Shown here: positions 1 to 7,524 of the stretch, piece after piece | Layout of the letters: each line of letters opens with the position of its first letter | Position numbering within the stretch: the stretch's first letter is position 1 | Assembly (NCBI RefSeq): GCF_037892605.1 | Contig: NZ_JBBKTU010000001.1 | Span: forward strand, 1,488,001 to 1,552,000 | Reading direction: 5' to 3' | Source: Lacibacter sp. H407 | GTDB lineage: Bacteria > Bacteroidota > Bacteroidia > Chitinophagales > Chitinophagaceae | Length of the DNA stretch: 64,000 nucleotides | The notes under the pieces: model-generated | Told to the model about the DNA's origin: nothing | Database searches by the model: none | What the model saw: the letters and a program-made list of their open reading frames with translations, nothing else | Made by a program: the position numbers and the translations under genes

Positions 1-18
1 CTCCTCTTTTCAATCGGG

Positions 19-426
19 TCAATTGGCTGCTTTAATATAACTCCAGCCTTCTTCCTGTTTTTTTACTAATTCAAGAATGGCAACAGGAACAACGGTTCCT
101 TCGGGTATCACTCTGTCTGTTTTAATATTCCTCATTTTTAAAGCATTGTTACAAACAGCCATTACCACTCCCTTTTTATGAAAGCCAATGATCTGTTCTT
201 TAAAATAACCGGTGTCTTTCAGCAGACCCCAAACAGCATTTCCGTGAAATACAATTTCAATTTTTGTATCAGGTGCGGCTGCAAGTACATTACCTACCTG
301 TCTGAACAGGATACGTTGCTGGGCAGTATCACCCGATGCCATTTCCCATACAATTTTCGATTGCGCCTTTAAAAAAGATGAACTGATAACCAGTGCTGAT
401 ACGAGTAAGAATTTTAATCCTTGCAT
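19..426 (-). CDS. DsrE-family periplasmic sulfur-relay-like protein
   Basis: About 135 residues beginning MQGLKFLL, with an N-terminal signal peptide ending near KAQ, followed by a DsrE/DsrF-type alpha/beta fold. The segment around KKGVVMAVCNNALK carries the single cysteine expected at the DsrE active loop. I chose the internal ATG at 426 because a signal peptide begins there; a longer frame upstream would overlap the SoxB-like gene. It is last in the minus-strand sulfur operon, 13 bp after the SoxB-like gene, so it may accept or carry sulfane sulfur in the periplasm. The family assignment is fairly secure; the role is inferred from context. Confidence 0.75.
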   Translation of the reverse strand: MQGLKFLLVSALVISSSFLKAQSKIVWEMASGDTAQQRILFRQVGNVLAAAPDTKIEIVFHGNAVWGLLKDTGYFKEQIIGFHKKGVVMAVCNNALKMRNIKTDRVIPEGTVVPVAILELVKKQEEGWSYIKAAN

Positions 427-439
427 ATGAGTTGTTTTA

Positions 440-2227
440 TCAGATAAATGTATAATTATATCCTTCCAGTTGCGATAATAATGTTGACGGAGCATCGGTT
501 GCTGTTGCACGGCCTTCAATTTTTGGCGCTACCATTGGATGTGCAGCCAGATATTCACGCATAATGCCGTGTAATGTATGGCCGGGTTTGCGGGGGTTCT
601 TTACTTTTTCCAGACGGCATAAGGTGTCATCAGGATCACCATCACGTTCGCAGGCGAGCATGGTATATTGTTTCTTTTTATCAAGAGGTTTGCCATTGAT
701 GGTTATCCGGTTTACACGTTTTCCCAAATCATTATTCATGGTGAAGTTCATCTCCATTCCTTTGAAACGAACCACCCAGCCTCCAAAACGTTTGGCGGGA
801 TCTTTAGCAAACACATTGTGCAACTCCTGTTCCATCCAATCATGTAACTGTGCGCCGCTTACTTCACCCATCTTTACATCGCTTTCAACCGGGAGCATGC
901 TCCATAAAAAATCATTGGTGATCTCTGCATATCCTTTTTTTGCATCGGCAACTAATGGGGGACAAAAACGAAAACCATTACTCACCACCACATCAACGTT
1001 TGCATCTTTAAATTTCCACATCAATGCATCGGTGATCAGGTTGTCCATTGGGTTTTCAATAACATAATAGCGTACCAATGTTGTTTTGGTTTTGCCAATT
1101 ACTTTATTGAGTTCTTTTTTATGTGGAGCACTTACTTCTTCAACCAGCCTTTCCATTGCGGGATCGGGTTTATATTTTTCAGGATCCACATCGAGCAATT
1201 GGTAGTTCTCATCTTTTATTTGTCCGTTTTCAATAACGATATCAAGCTTGGCAACAAAAGAACCAAAGGCGCCGGGCTCTGTAACCTTTGCATACTTACC
1301 TTGTATGGGCACACGCACACGTTCATGCGTATCGGCACCAAGTATATAGTCAACTCCCTGTAATTCGGGTTGATTGGCAAGATCAACCTGTTGCGCCAAA
1401 CCCATATGTGTTACTAAAAATATCATTGCGCAATTCTCATACTCTTTAAGAATTTTGACATACTTCGCCACATTTATTTCCGGTTTTGTAAACGTGATGC
1501 CTTTACTGTAAGCAGGCGATTGACGTTTAGGTGTAAGCGGATCGTTATAACCAATGAATCCAATTTTAACTCCACCCAACATTTTTGTCCAGTAAGGAGG
1601 AAAAATCAGATCGTTTTTATTTTCATCCGAATTATCATGAAACATGTTGGCACAGATCTTTGCACTATTGTAACCACCAAGATCTTTCAGCATCATATCT
1701 TTTCCATACACTACTTCCCAGTTACCTGGCAGAATAAGATCATACCCAATATTGTTTATCAGTGGTACAATTCCTTTTCCTTCAGTTAATGCAGCTACAC
1801 CACCGCCCTGGAAGCAATCACCACCGTCAATAATAATGGTGTTTGTTGGGTTTTGTGCTTTGAGGGTATGCAGCATTGTTTTCAATACCGCAAACCCGCC
1901 ACGTTTTTTATAAACCGGTTGGTTGTTTTCAAAAAAGAATTCATCGTGTGTGTATAGCTGTGCATGAATATCGGATGTGTGCAAAAGGGTAAATACTTTT
2001 GCTTTACCATCTTTCACCGCTTTATTCCCTAACAATTCATTTGCATGATAATCGTCGCCGCTTACAGCATTTACAATGGATGCGGGTAACACAGCACCTG
2101 CTGCAATAGCAGATGCTGACTTAAAAAAATCTCTTCTTGAGTTTTGCGAGATGGGTGCGATTTGTTGACCATCTGAACAACTGCTGCATGAACAATTGTT
2201 CAGATGGGTAATTTTTGTATCTGGCAT
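440..2227 (-). CDS. SoxB-like thiosulfohydrolase / 5'-nucleotidase family metallophosphoesterase, Tat-exported
   Basis: 595 residues. The Tat motif SRRDFFK lies at residues 30-36. Metallophosphoesterase motifs follow: HTSDIHAQL (83-91), GGDCFQGGG (135-143), GNWEVVYG (168-175) and GADTHERV (near 298), then a C-terminal 5'-nucleotidase domain. The tryptophan in GNWE, where nucleotidases have GNHE, is a SoxB-like trait as I recall that family. SoxB removes sulfate from a thiosulfate-loaded SoxY carrier in the periplasm, but no soxYZ is seen here. The region before the Tat motif has three clustered cysteines (C12, C14, C17). The gene follows the diheme cytochrome gene by 9 bp. A plain nucleotidase is less likely given the neighbours. 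Confidence 0.8.
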   Translation of the reverse strand: MPDTKITHLNNCSCSSCSDGQQIAPISQNSRRDFFKSASAIAAGAVLPASIVNAVSGDDYHANELLGNKAVKDGKAKVFTLLHTSDIHAQLYTHDEFFFENNQPVYKKRGGFAVLKTMLHTLKAQNPTNTIIIDGGDCFQGGGVAALTEGKGIVPLINNIGYDLILPGNWEVVYGKDMMLKDLGGYNSAKICANMFHDNSDENKNDLIFPPYWTKMLGGVKIGFIGYNDPLTPKRQSPAYSKGITFTKPEINVAKYVKILKEYENCAMIFLVTHMGLAQQVDLANQPELQGVDYILGADTHERVRVPIQGKYAKVTEPGAFGSFVAKLDIVIENGQIKDENYQLLDVDPEKYKPDPAMERLVEEVSAPHKKELNKVIGKTKTTLVRYYVIENPMDNLITDALMWKFKDANVDVVVSNGFRFCPPLVADAKKGYAEITNDFLWSMLPVESDVKMGEVSGAQLHDWMEQELHNVFAKDPAKRFGGWVVRFKGMEMNFTMNNDLGKRVNRITINGKPLDKKKQYTMLACERDGDPDDTLCRLEKVKNPRKPGHTLHGIMREYLAAHPMVAPKIEGRATATDAPSTLLSQLEGYNYTFI

Positions 2228-2236
2228 TGCAATCGT

Positions 2237-3244
2237 TTACTTTGATTTTTGAGAAACGGATTTTTTTTGCTGCTCCTTAAAATCCTTGATGGGACCATAA
2301 GGACCATATTTATGTTGCTGTTCAGTAAATGAATCAGCATAGGGACCAAACGGATGGTCGATTGGTTTCTTTGAAATATCGGGCCAATCGCTGCTCAGAT
2401 CTTTTGAAGGACGTGGTTGCGAGTTAACGAATGCTGCCACATCCCATGCTTCTTCGTCGCTCAGTTGCGGGGCATGATAATCGGTTCCCTGTGGCATATT
2501 ATTTTTTACATAACCTGCAAAGCGTGATAAACGGAATAAACCGGCGCCGCTATTGTAACTGTTCTTACCCCATAATGGTGGATATGCATACGCATTACCA
2601 TCTATGTTCATTAATCCTTCACCATTTGCTCCATGGCAGGTTTGGCATTTCTGCACGTACACTGTTTTGCCTTGTTGCGGATCGGCAGCACGGCTCAAAA
2701 AAGGCAGCTCAACAATACCGGAGCCTTTTGGTTTATCGCCTTTCTTCAAATCTTCGCCCAACCATTTGATGTAGGCATAAATGGCCCGCATCTCTTTTGA
2801 ATTTGTATCAAGTGCTGTTCCATTTAAACTCCGTTCCATGCAATCGTTCACCCGTTTGTAAATGGTTTCTATACCACCTGAGCGATCTCTGAATTTTGGA
2901 TAGGTTGTATAAACAGCCCCATAATTATTCCCCCATGGTTTTGTACCTGCATCTAAATGACAGTTCTGACAATTCATGCCATTCGTGATCTGCAGTACCG
3001 ATCCTTTCGGGCCTAGATATTTCGATGTATTAGCGATCAGTTCATGACCATACCAGATGAGTTTTCCATCTTCTCTTGAGTAATAAGGAATCTGGCTAGC
3101 AGGTGGCCCCTTCCAAACAGTTTGCTGAATGGTTGAGTCAACTGCAGTTGATTCCTCTTTGCCTGATTCATTACAGCTAAACTGTGTAGCTGTAATCAGC
3201 AGCAACAGAATAAGAAATACAAGTATGGTTCTCTGTGTATTCAC
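2237..3244 (-). CDS. TsdA-like diheme cytochrome c (putative thiosulfate dehydrogenase)
   Basis: 335 residues with a lipoprotein-type leader (candidate lipid cysteine C24) and two c-type heme sites, CQNCH (92-96) and CQTCH (200-204). The first domain carries HLDAG after the heme site and NDCMERSLNG around C135; TsdA and SoxA enzymes use a cysteine as distal ligand of the first heme. M250 in NNMPQG is a likely second-heme ligand. TsdA joins two thiosulfates to tetrathionate, and related SoxA proteins couple thiosulfate to SoxY. The start codon appears to be GTG: a stop lies four codons upstream and there is no nearby in-frame ATG. Eighteen bp separate it from the upstream YeeE gene. Confidence 0.78.
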   Translation of the reverse strand: MNTQRTILVFLILLLLITATQFSCNESGKEESTAVDSTIQQTVWKGPPASQIPYYSREDGKLIWYGHELIANTSKYLGPKGSVLQITNGMNCQNCHLDAGTKPWGNNYGAVYTTYPKFRDRSGGIETIYKRVNDCMERSLNGTALDTNSKEMRAIYAYIKWLGEDLKKGDKPKGSGIVELPFLSRAADPQQGKTVYVQKCQTCHGANGEGLMNIDGNAYAYPPLWGKNSYNSGAGLFRLSRFAGYVKNNMPQGTDYHAPQLSDEEAWDVAAFVNSQPRPSKDLSSDWPDISKKPIDHPFGPYADSFTEQQHKYGPYGPIKDFKEQQKKSVSQKSK

Positions 3245-3262
3245 TTTTTTGTGTTACTAAAT

Positions 3263-3814
3263 TTAATGTGGCAGTTGCTCTCTGAATTTCCCATACACCC
3301 ATGTGCCGGCAATTGCACTCAGCAGTGTTACGGCTATAACAGTAGCGCCATTTCCTATCTGCGCAAATAACGGTCCCGGGCATGCGCCGGTAACAGCCCA
3401 ACCTAAACCAAACAGAAGTCCACCATAAATCTGACCCTTATTGAATTTCTTATCAACAAATTCAATTGGTTCACCATAGATAGTTTTGACTTTGAATTTT
3501 TTAATAAGCCAAATACTGATGATACCCACTACTACTGCAGAACCAATGATGCCATACATGTGAAAACTTTGCAGTCGAAACATTTCCTGTATACGGAACC
3601 AGGAAACCACTTCTGCTTTTACGAAGAGGATACCAAACAGTAACCCTACAAATGCATATTTGAAATTATGCCACCATGGATGTTGAAGTTCTGATTCGTT
3701 GAAGCAGGTAGCATCCATCGAACGCATTTCAAAATCTGTATTCTCCGTAAGGAACTCATGGTGTTTTTGTTCCACCACTATTTCTTCTTCAGCTATATTT
3801 TTATGTTGTTCCAT
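3263..3814 (-). CDS. YeeE/YedE-type sulfur transporter half (DUF6691)
   Basis: 183 residues: a charged N-terminal extension of about 48 residues, then four predicted membrane helices. The motif GACPGPLFAQIGNG (from residue 143) contains the cysteine typical of this half of the YeeE/YedE fold. YeeE proteins move thiosulfate or related sulfur species across the inner membrane. It lies 6 bp after the other half-size protein, and the two probably act as a pair, as is usual when YeeE is split. The transported species cannot be read from the sequence. Confidence 0.82.
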   Translation of the reverse strand: MEQHKNIAEEEIVVEQKHHEFLTENTDFEMRSMDATCFNESELQHPWWHNFKYAFVGLLFGILFVKAEVVSWFRIQEMFRLQSFHMYGIIGSAVVVGIISIWLIKKFKVKTIYGEPIEFVDKKFNKGQIYGGLLFGLGWAVTGACPGPLFAQIGNGATVIAVTLLSAIAGTWVYGKFREQLPH

Positions 3815-3820
3815 GAATCG

Positions 3821-4390
3821 TTAGAGTTTAAGAATGAAAGGAAGAAGGAGATTGGCCATGATAAAACCACCCACCATAAAACTGATGGTTGCTACCAATG
3901 AAGGCCATTGCAAAGTAGAAAGACCCATGATTGCATGTCCGCTTGTGCATCCACCGGCATAGCGTGTTCCAAACCCAACGAGGAAACCACCCACCACCAT
4001 CATAATAAAACCACGCAGCGTAAACAGGCTGCTCCAGTTAAACACTTCTGTTGGAACAAGTGAATCGTAATTTGTAATTCCGTACGTGGCCAACTCTGTA
4101 CTCAGCTTTGGATTCACGATCATTGGTTCAGGATTTTGCAGAAAGAGAAACGCAATGAAGCCTCCTAATAAAATACCGCCTACAAAAAATAAGTTCCATA
4201 CTTCTTTTTTCCAATCATAATTGAAGAAAGGAATTTTTGCAGGCAAACATGCTGCGCAGATATGCCGCAGGGAAGAAGAGATACCAAAGGTTTTGTTACC
4301 AATGATGAGTAGCGTGGGTACTGTTAACCCGATCAATGGACCAGCTACATACCAAGGCCACGGTTGTTTAATAAATTCAATCAGGCTCAT
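3821..4390 (-). CDS. YeeE/YedE family sulfur transporter half
   Basis: 189 residues with about five membrane helices. It carries [13 protein letters not shown] (from residue 144), the signature cysteine motif of YeeE/YedE proteins, and a second cysteine pair, CAACLP (45-50). It is the first gene of the operon that continues into the partner YeeE protein, the diheme cytochrome, the SoxB-like hydrolase and the DsrE protein. A CRP-like palindrome and a candidate -7 element lie just upstream. Import of thiosulfate or export of sulfane sulfur are both possible. Confidence 0.85.
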   Translation of the reverse strand: MSLIEFIKQPWPWYVAGPLIGLTVPTLLIIGNKTFGISSSLRHICAACLPAKIPFFNYDWKKEVWNLFFVGGILLGGFIAFLFLQNPEPMIVNPKLSTELATYGITNYDSLVPTEVFNWSSLFTLRGFIMMVVGGFLVGFGTRYAGGCTSGHAIMGLSTLQWPSLVATISFMVGGFIMANLLLPFILKL

Positions 4391-4412
4391 GAATTGTTTC
4401 GTTTAAGTTCTT

Positions 4413-4457
4413 GCAAGGTAGATATCCACCTGCCGGAATTATGTGATAAATATTACA
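4413..4457 (-). promoter_or_regulatory. Candidate Crp/Fnr-activated promoter of the yeeE-cytochrome-soxB operon
   Basis: The palindrome TGTGATAAATATTACA (4442-4457) matches TGTGA-N6-TCACA with one mismatch. Reading the minus strand, TACCTTGC (4420 down to 4413) is a weak match (6 of 8, counting the two free positions) to the Bacteroidota -7 element TAnnTTTG. The palindrome centre is 29.5 bp from the first base of that element, the same as at the two other sites in this cluster. Binding by the nearby Crp/Fnr protein is inferred. Confidence 0.5.
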
Positions 4458-4505
4458 TTGAGAACAGGTGTTTCTGTAAGGTACAGAAGAATGAAACGGA
4501 TCAGA

Positions 4506-4736
4506 TCAATTGTTGTTCGAAACCTCGCTTGGTTCTTTTGTTTCCTTTTGCTTTGGTTTGAACATACTGTTGCCAATGGCTCCCATCACCCCAAAATAGA
4601 TCATACTTCTTACCGGGCTTGAAGTGATAAGGCAAGTGCCATCACAACCATAGAATTTCCAATAGAAGAAGCCACCTGCAGCACCCAACAGCAATCCCGG
4701 TAAAACCCAGGTTGCTTTTTTAAATAGATTCTTCAT
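4506..4736 (-). CDS. Small two-helix membrane protein with paired cysteines (DUF6132-like)
   Basis: 76 residues with two predicted membrane helices and a loop YGCDGTCLITSSP (C31 and C35) between them, then a polar tail rich in Lys and Glu. The pattern fits DUF6132. It is the last gene of the persulfide dioxygenase/rhodanese operon and overlaps the preceding small membrane gene by 17 bp, which suggests coupled translation. No function is known to me; the cysteine pair at the membrane face and the operon suggest thiol or persulfide chemistry. Confidence 0.7.
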   Translation of the reverse strand: MKNLFKKATWVLPGLLLGAAGGFFYWKFYGCDGTCLITSSPVRSMIYFGVMGAIGNSMFKPKQKETKEPSEVSNNN

Positions 4737-4950
4737 GCTTATTTACTTGCTTGATTTGTTGTTTGTTTTGCGGAACAGCACAGGCACCTCCCATGCATCC
4801 GATATTCATAAAAGCCTGGATCACTAATACTGCACCTATTACCCAAAGAAAAGGAGTAGGCGAATGAAGCCCTTGAATAATTGCTGCTACACCTATGCCA
4901 AGGCGAAGCAGGCGTATACCATTCCATTGTTTCAACCATTGAATGATCAT
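4720..4950 (-). CDS. Small membrane protein with paired cysteines (DUF2892/YgaP-membrane-like)
   Basis: 76 residues with two predicted membrane helices and the motif NIGCMGGACAVP (C52 and C57) after the second helix, then a lysine-rich tail. It resembles the membrane part of YgaP (DUF2892), which in enterobacteria is fused to a rhodanese. Here the rhodanese gene directly upstream overlaps it by 4 bp (ATGA), which fits a split YgaP-like unit. Domain naming is moderate; function is inferred from context. Confidence 0.65.
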   Translation of the reverse strand: MIIQWLKQWNGIRLLRLGIGVAAIIQGLHSPTPFLWVIGAVLVIQAFMNIGCMGGACAVPQNKQQIKQVNKHEESI

Positions 4951-5258
4951 GATGCCATTTTATTTTGTAAGCTCATCCATGATCCGCCGTTATATGCTTC
5001 AACGCCTGCCTGTTTCAAGATAGATGTGGCAGAACCACTACGCATACCACTGGCGCAACAAGTAATAACAGGCTTTCCTTTTTTCTTAATGTCGTTGATC
5101 TTTGAACGGATACTGTCAACCGGAATGTTAATGGCTCCTTTAATATGGCCGCCGCTAAATTCACCGGCAGTACGCACATCAATAATAACAGCACCTTGTT
5201 GTTGTAATGTTTTAAAATCTGTACCCGGGCCAAATAATTTTTTGAAGAAGTTGAACAT
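4947..5258 (-). CDS. Single-domain rhodanese sulfurtransferase
   Basis: 103 residues forming one rhodanese domain with no signal peptide, so cytoplasmic. The active loop reads CCASGMRS, with C68 in the catalytic position and an extra cysteine just before it. IIDVRTAGEFSGGHIKGAINIP is the usual N-terminal rhodanese motif. It overlaps the small membrane gene by 4 bp and lies 1 bp after another rhodanese, so the products may pass sulfane sulfur between them. Confidence 0.88.
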   Translation of the reverse strand: MFNFFKKLFGPGTDFKTLQQQGAVIIDVRTAGEFSGGHIKGAINIPVDSIRSKINDIKKKGKPVITCCASGMRSGSATSILKQAGVEAYNGGSWMSLQNKMAS

Positions 5259-5259
5259 G

Positions 5260-5544
5260 TTAATTTAGATTTTTCAAGGTTAATAAATCGTACAAGCCGC
5301 CAGCATCGTGTACATTCTCAAGTCCCAGTTGTTTTAAAAGAAAGTATGCATTCATACTTCTTGCACCAGAGCGGCAATACAATACCACCGGGCCGTTAAA
5401 TGTTTTTAATTCCTCTACATTGCTTGTTATTTCAGGCAAAGGGATATTTGTTGCACCAGGGAAATGCCCGTCGGCAAATTCTTCTCTTGAACGCACATCA
5501 ACAAACTTTGTCTGTGGGTTCTGAACGATTTCTTTTAGATTCAT
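5260..5544 (-). CDS. Single-domain rhodanese sulfurtransferase
   Basis: 94 residues covering one short rhodanese domain. KFVDVRSREEFADGHFPGATNIP and the active loop CRSGARS (C57) are intact. There is no signal peptide. It sits between two further rhodanese genes in the operon headed by the persulfide dioxygenase. The short length is normal for a GlpE-size protein. Confidence 0.88.
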   Translation of the reverse strand: MNLKEIVQNPQTKFVDVRSREEFADGHFPGATNIPLPEITSNVEELKTFNGPVVLYCRSGARSMNAYFLLKQLGLENVHDAGGLYDLLTLKNLN

Positions 5545-5561
5545 ATCAAATGGTTTTTCGT

Positions 5562-5933
5562 TTATTGTTTAATTGTTCCTTTCCAGGCAGTGATGCCGCC
5601 TTCCATATTCCAGATACGGCGAAAGCCCTGTTGCTCCATGATGGTTGCTGCTTTGGCACTGCGTCGTCCGCTTTTGCAGTAAACCAGGTAGGACTTTCCT
5701 TTTTTCAGCTGATTGATTTGTTGTACAAATGCAACTGAATCCATCACATCTATATGAACTGCGTTGGGCAAATGACCTTCGTTGAATTCCTGTGTGGTGC
5801 GTACATCCAGTACTACCACTTTCTTTTTATTGAATTTCTTTTCAGCAAATGCAGGCGCTACATTTTTTGTTTGCGCCATTGCTGAGAGAACAGCAAAGAA
5901 TCCAACTGCCAGGAAAAAATATCGGTTTTTCAT
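5562..5933 (-). CDS. Exported single-domain rhodanese
   Basis: 123 residues with a signal peptide of about 20 residues ending AMAQ, so the rhodanese domain is probably periplasmic. The active loop CKSGRRS (C86) and VVVLDVRTTQEFNEGHLPNAVHID are intact. It is the second gene of the operon, 59 bp after the dioxygenase gene. The periplasmic location sets it apart from the two cytoplasmic rhodaneses downstream and would let the operon handle sulfane sulfur on both sides of the membrane. Confidence 0.87.
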   Translation of the reverse strand: MKNRYFFLAVGFFAVLSAMAQTKNVAPAFAEKKFNKKKVVVLDVRTTQEFNEGHLPNAVHIDVMDSVAFVQQINQLKKGKSYLVYCKSGRRSAKAATIMEQQGFRRIWNMEGGITAWKGTIKQ

Positions 5934-5992
5934 AGTATGATTTGAAATGAAGGAGGTTGTAATACACCTTCATGTATTGTTAAAATTGCTTG

Positions 5993-7414
5993 TTACAACA
6001 GCGTGGTTGGACACACGTAATCGGTTAAATTAAACTTACCGCTTTCTTTCATTGCTTTAAAACCACCACGCACATCAATTAAATTATCATAACCACGTGC
6101 ACGAAGAATAGATACAAAGATCATTGAGCGATAGCCACCTGCACAATGCACATAGTAGGTTTTATTTTTATCAACCTTTAACATGCTGTCGTTAATAAAA
6201 TCTAATGGCGTGTTCTCTACATTAAACAAATGTTCACTCTGGTACTCACTTTCTTTACGTACATCGAGAATGTTTGCATCATTATCTTTTGTTACGATCT
6301 CGGCTAACTCTTCTGCAGATACACGTTTGATCTGGTCAATTTCTTTTCCAGCTTCTTTCCATGCATTGAATCCGCCTTTCAGATAACCCAGTGAATAATC
6401 GTAACCAACACGGGCCAAACGGGTAACCACTTCTTCTTCACGACCTTCATCTGTTACCAATAAGATTTCCTGTTTTACATCGGGGATCATACTGCCAACC
6501 CATGGAGCAAAGCTTCCATCGATACCAATGTTGATGGAGTTTGGTACAAATCCTTTTGCAAAAACTTCTCCATCCCTTGTATCGAGGATCAAAGCACCGG
6601 TTTCGTTTGCTGCTGTTTCAAATGCTTCAGGGCTGAGTGCTTGTGTGCCACGCTTCAACACTTCTTCAATGCTGTCGTAACCATGAATATTCATCATTAC
6701 ATTCAAAGGAAAATATTGTGGAGGTGCCACCAAGCCTGTTGTTACTTCTTTAATGAATTCTTCTTTGGTCATGTTTGCACGCAATGCATAGTTGGTTGCT
6801 TTTTGATGACCCAATGTATCAGAAGTTTCTTTACTCATGTTCTTGCCGCATGCACTTCCTGCACCATGCGCGGGATATACGATGAGCTCATCTGCCAACG
6901 GCATGATCTTATTACGAAGAGAATCATACAAATAGCCTGCAAGCATATCCTGTGTAAGATCCACTACAATTTTTTGTGCAAGATCAGGGCGACCAACATC
7001 ACCAATGAATAATGTATCACCGGTGAAGATGGCAATATCTTTTCCATGTTCATCTTTCAACAGGTAACAGGTACTTTCCATTGTATGTCCCGGTGTATGC
7101 AATACTTTGAATGTAAGTTTGCCAACTTTCAGCTCTTCACCATCTTTCGCAGAATGAAATTCAAAATCGGGTTGTGCATTTGGACCGTACACGATCTTTG
7201 CACCAGCTTCTTTTGCAAGATCAATATGTCCACTCACAAAATCTGCATGGAAATGTGTTTCAAATACATACTTGATCTTGGCATTATTGCGCTTTGCTTT
7301 TTCCAGGTAAGGTTTTACTTCACGCAACGGATCGATCACTACGGCCTCGCCTTCACTTTCAATGTAATATGCACCTTGTGCTAAGCAACCGGTATAGATC
7401 TGTTCAATTTTCAT
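5993..7414 (-). CDS. Persulfide dioxygenase-like metallo-beta-lactamase protein with two rhodanese domains
   Basis: 473 residues. The first part, to about residue 240, is a metallo-beta-lactamase fold with the iron-binding motif HFHADFVSGH (54-63), then HTPGHT and FTGDTLFIGDVGRPDL, as in ETHE1-type persulfide dioxygenases. Two rhodanese domains follow. The first (about 262-350) has no cysteine in its active loop (VTDEGREEE), so it should be inactive. The second (about 370-465) has HCAGGYRS. Such enzymes oxidise a low-molecular-weight thiol persulfide to sulfite, which fits the sulfite exporter gene next upstream. The thiol carrier is unknown here. It heads its operon behind a CRP-like site. 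Confidence 0.88.
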   Translation of the reverse strand: MKIEQIYTGCLAQGAYYIESEGEAVVIDPLREVKPYLEKAKRNNAKIKYVFETHFHADFVSGHIDLAKEAGAKIVYGPNAQPDFEFHSAKDGEELKVGKLTFKVLHTPGHTMESTCYLLKDEHGKDIAIFTGDTLFIGDVGRPDLAQKIVVDLTQDMLAGYLYDSLRNKIMPLADELIVYPAHGAGSACGKNMSKETSDTLGHQKATNYALRANMTKEEFIKEVTTGLVAPPQYFPLNVMMNIHGYDSIEEVLKRGTQALSPEAFETAANETGALILDTRDGEVFAKGFVPNSINIGIDGSFAPWVGSMIPDVKQEILLVTDEGREEEVVTRLARVGYDYSLGYLKGGFNAWKEAGKEIDQIKRVSAEELAEIVTKDNDANILDVRKESEYQSEHLFNVENTPLDFINDSMLKVDKNKTYYVHCAGGYRSMIFVSILRARGYDNLIDVRGGFKAMKESGKFNLTDYVCPTTLL

Positions 7415-7455
7415 GTTTATATTTTTTTGTTTTTTTATTGTTGATTCGAATGATA

Positions 7456-7500
7456 CAAAGTTGTGTTTTCAGGAGACAGTGAACTATGACTTTTGTCACA
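7456..7500 (-). promoter_or_regulatory. Candidate Crp/Fnr-activated promoter of the persulfide dioxygenase operon
   Basis: TATGACTTTTGTCACA (7485-7500) fits TGTGA-N6-TCACA with one mismatch. On the minus strand CAACTTTG (7463 down to 7456) matches TAnnTTTG except at its first base. The palindrome centre is 29.5 bp from that first base, placing it near -41.5 from the expected start. The implied leader before the ATG at 7414 is about 37 nt. Confidence 0.6.
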
Positions 7501-7524
7501 TAGAAGCGCCGGAGGAAAAGAAGT

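Noticed and set aside
564-1067. Plus-strand frame of 167 codons
   Set aside because: Antisense to the C-terminal domain of the SoxB-like gene.
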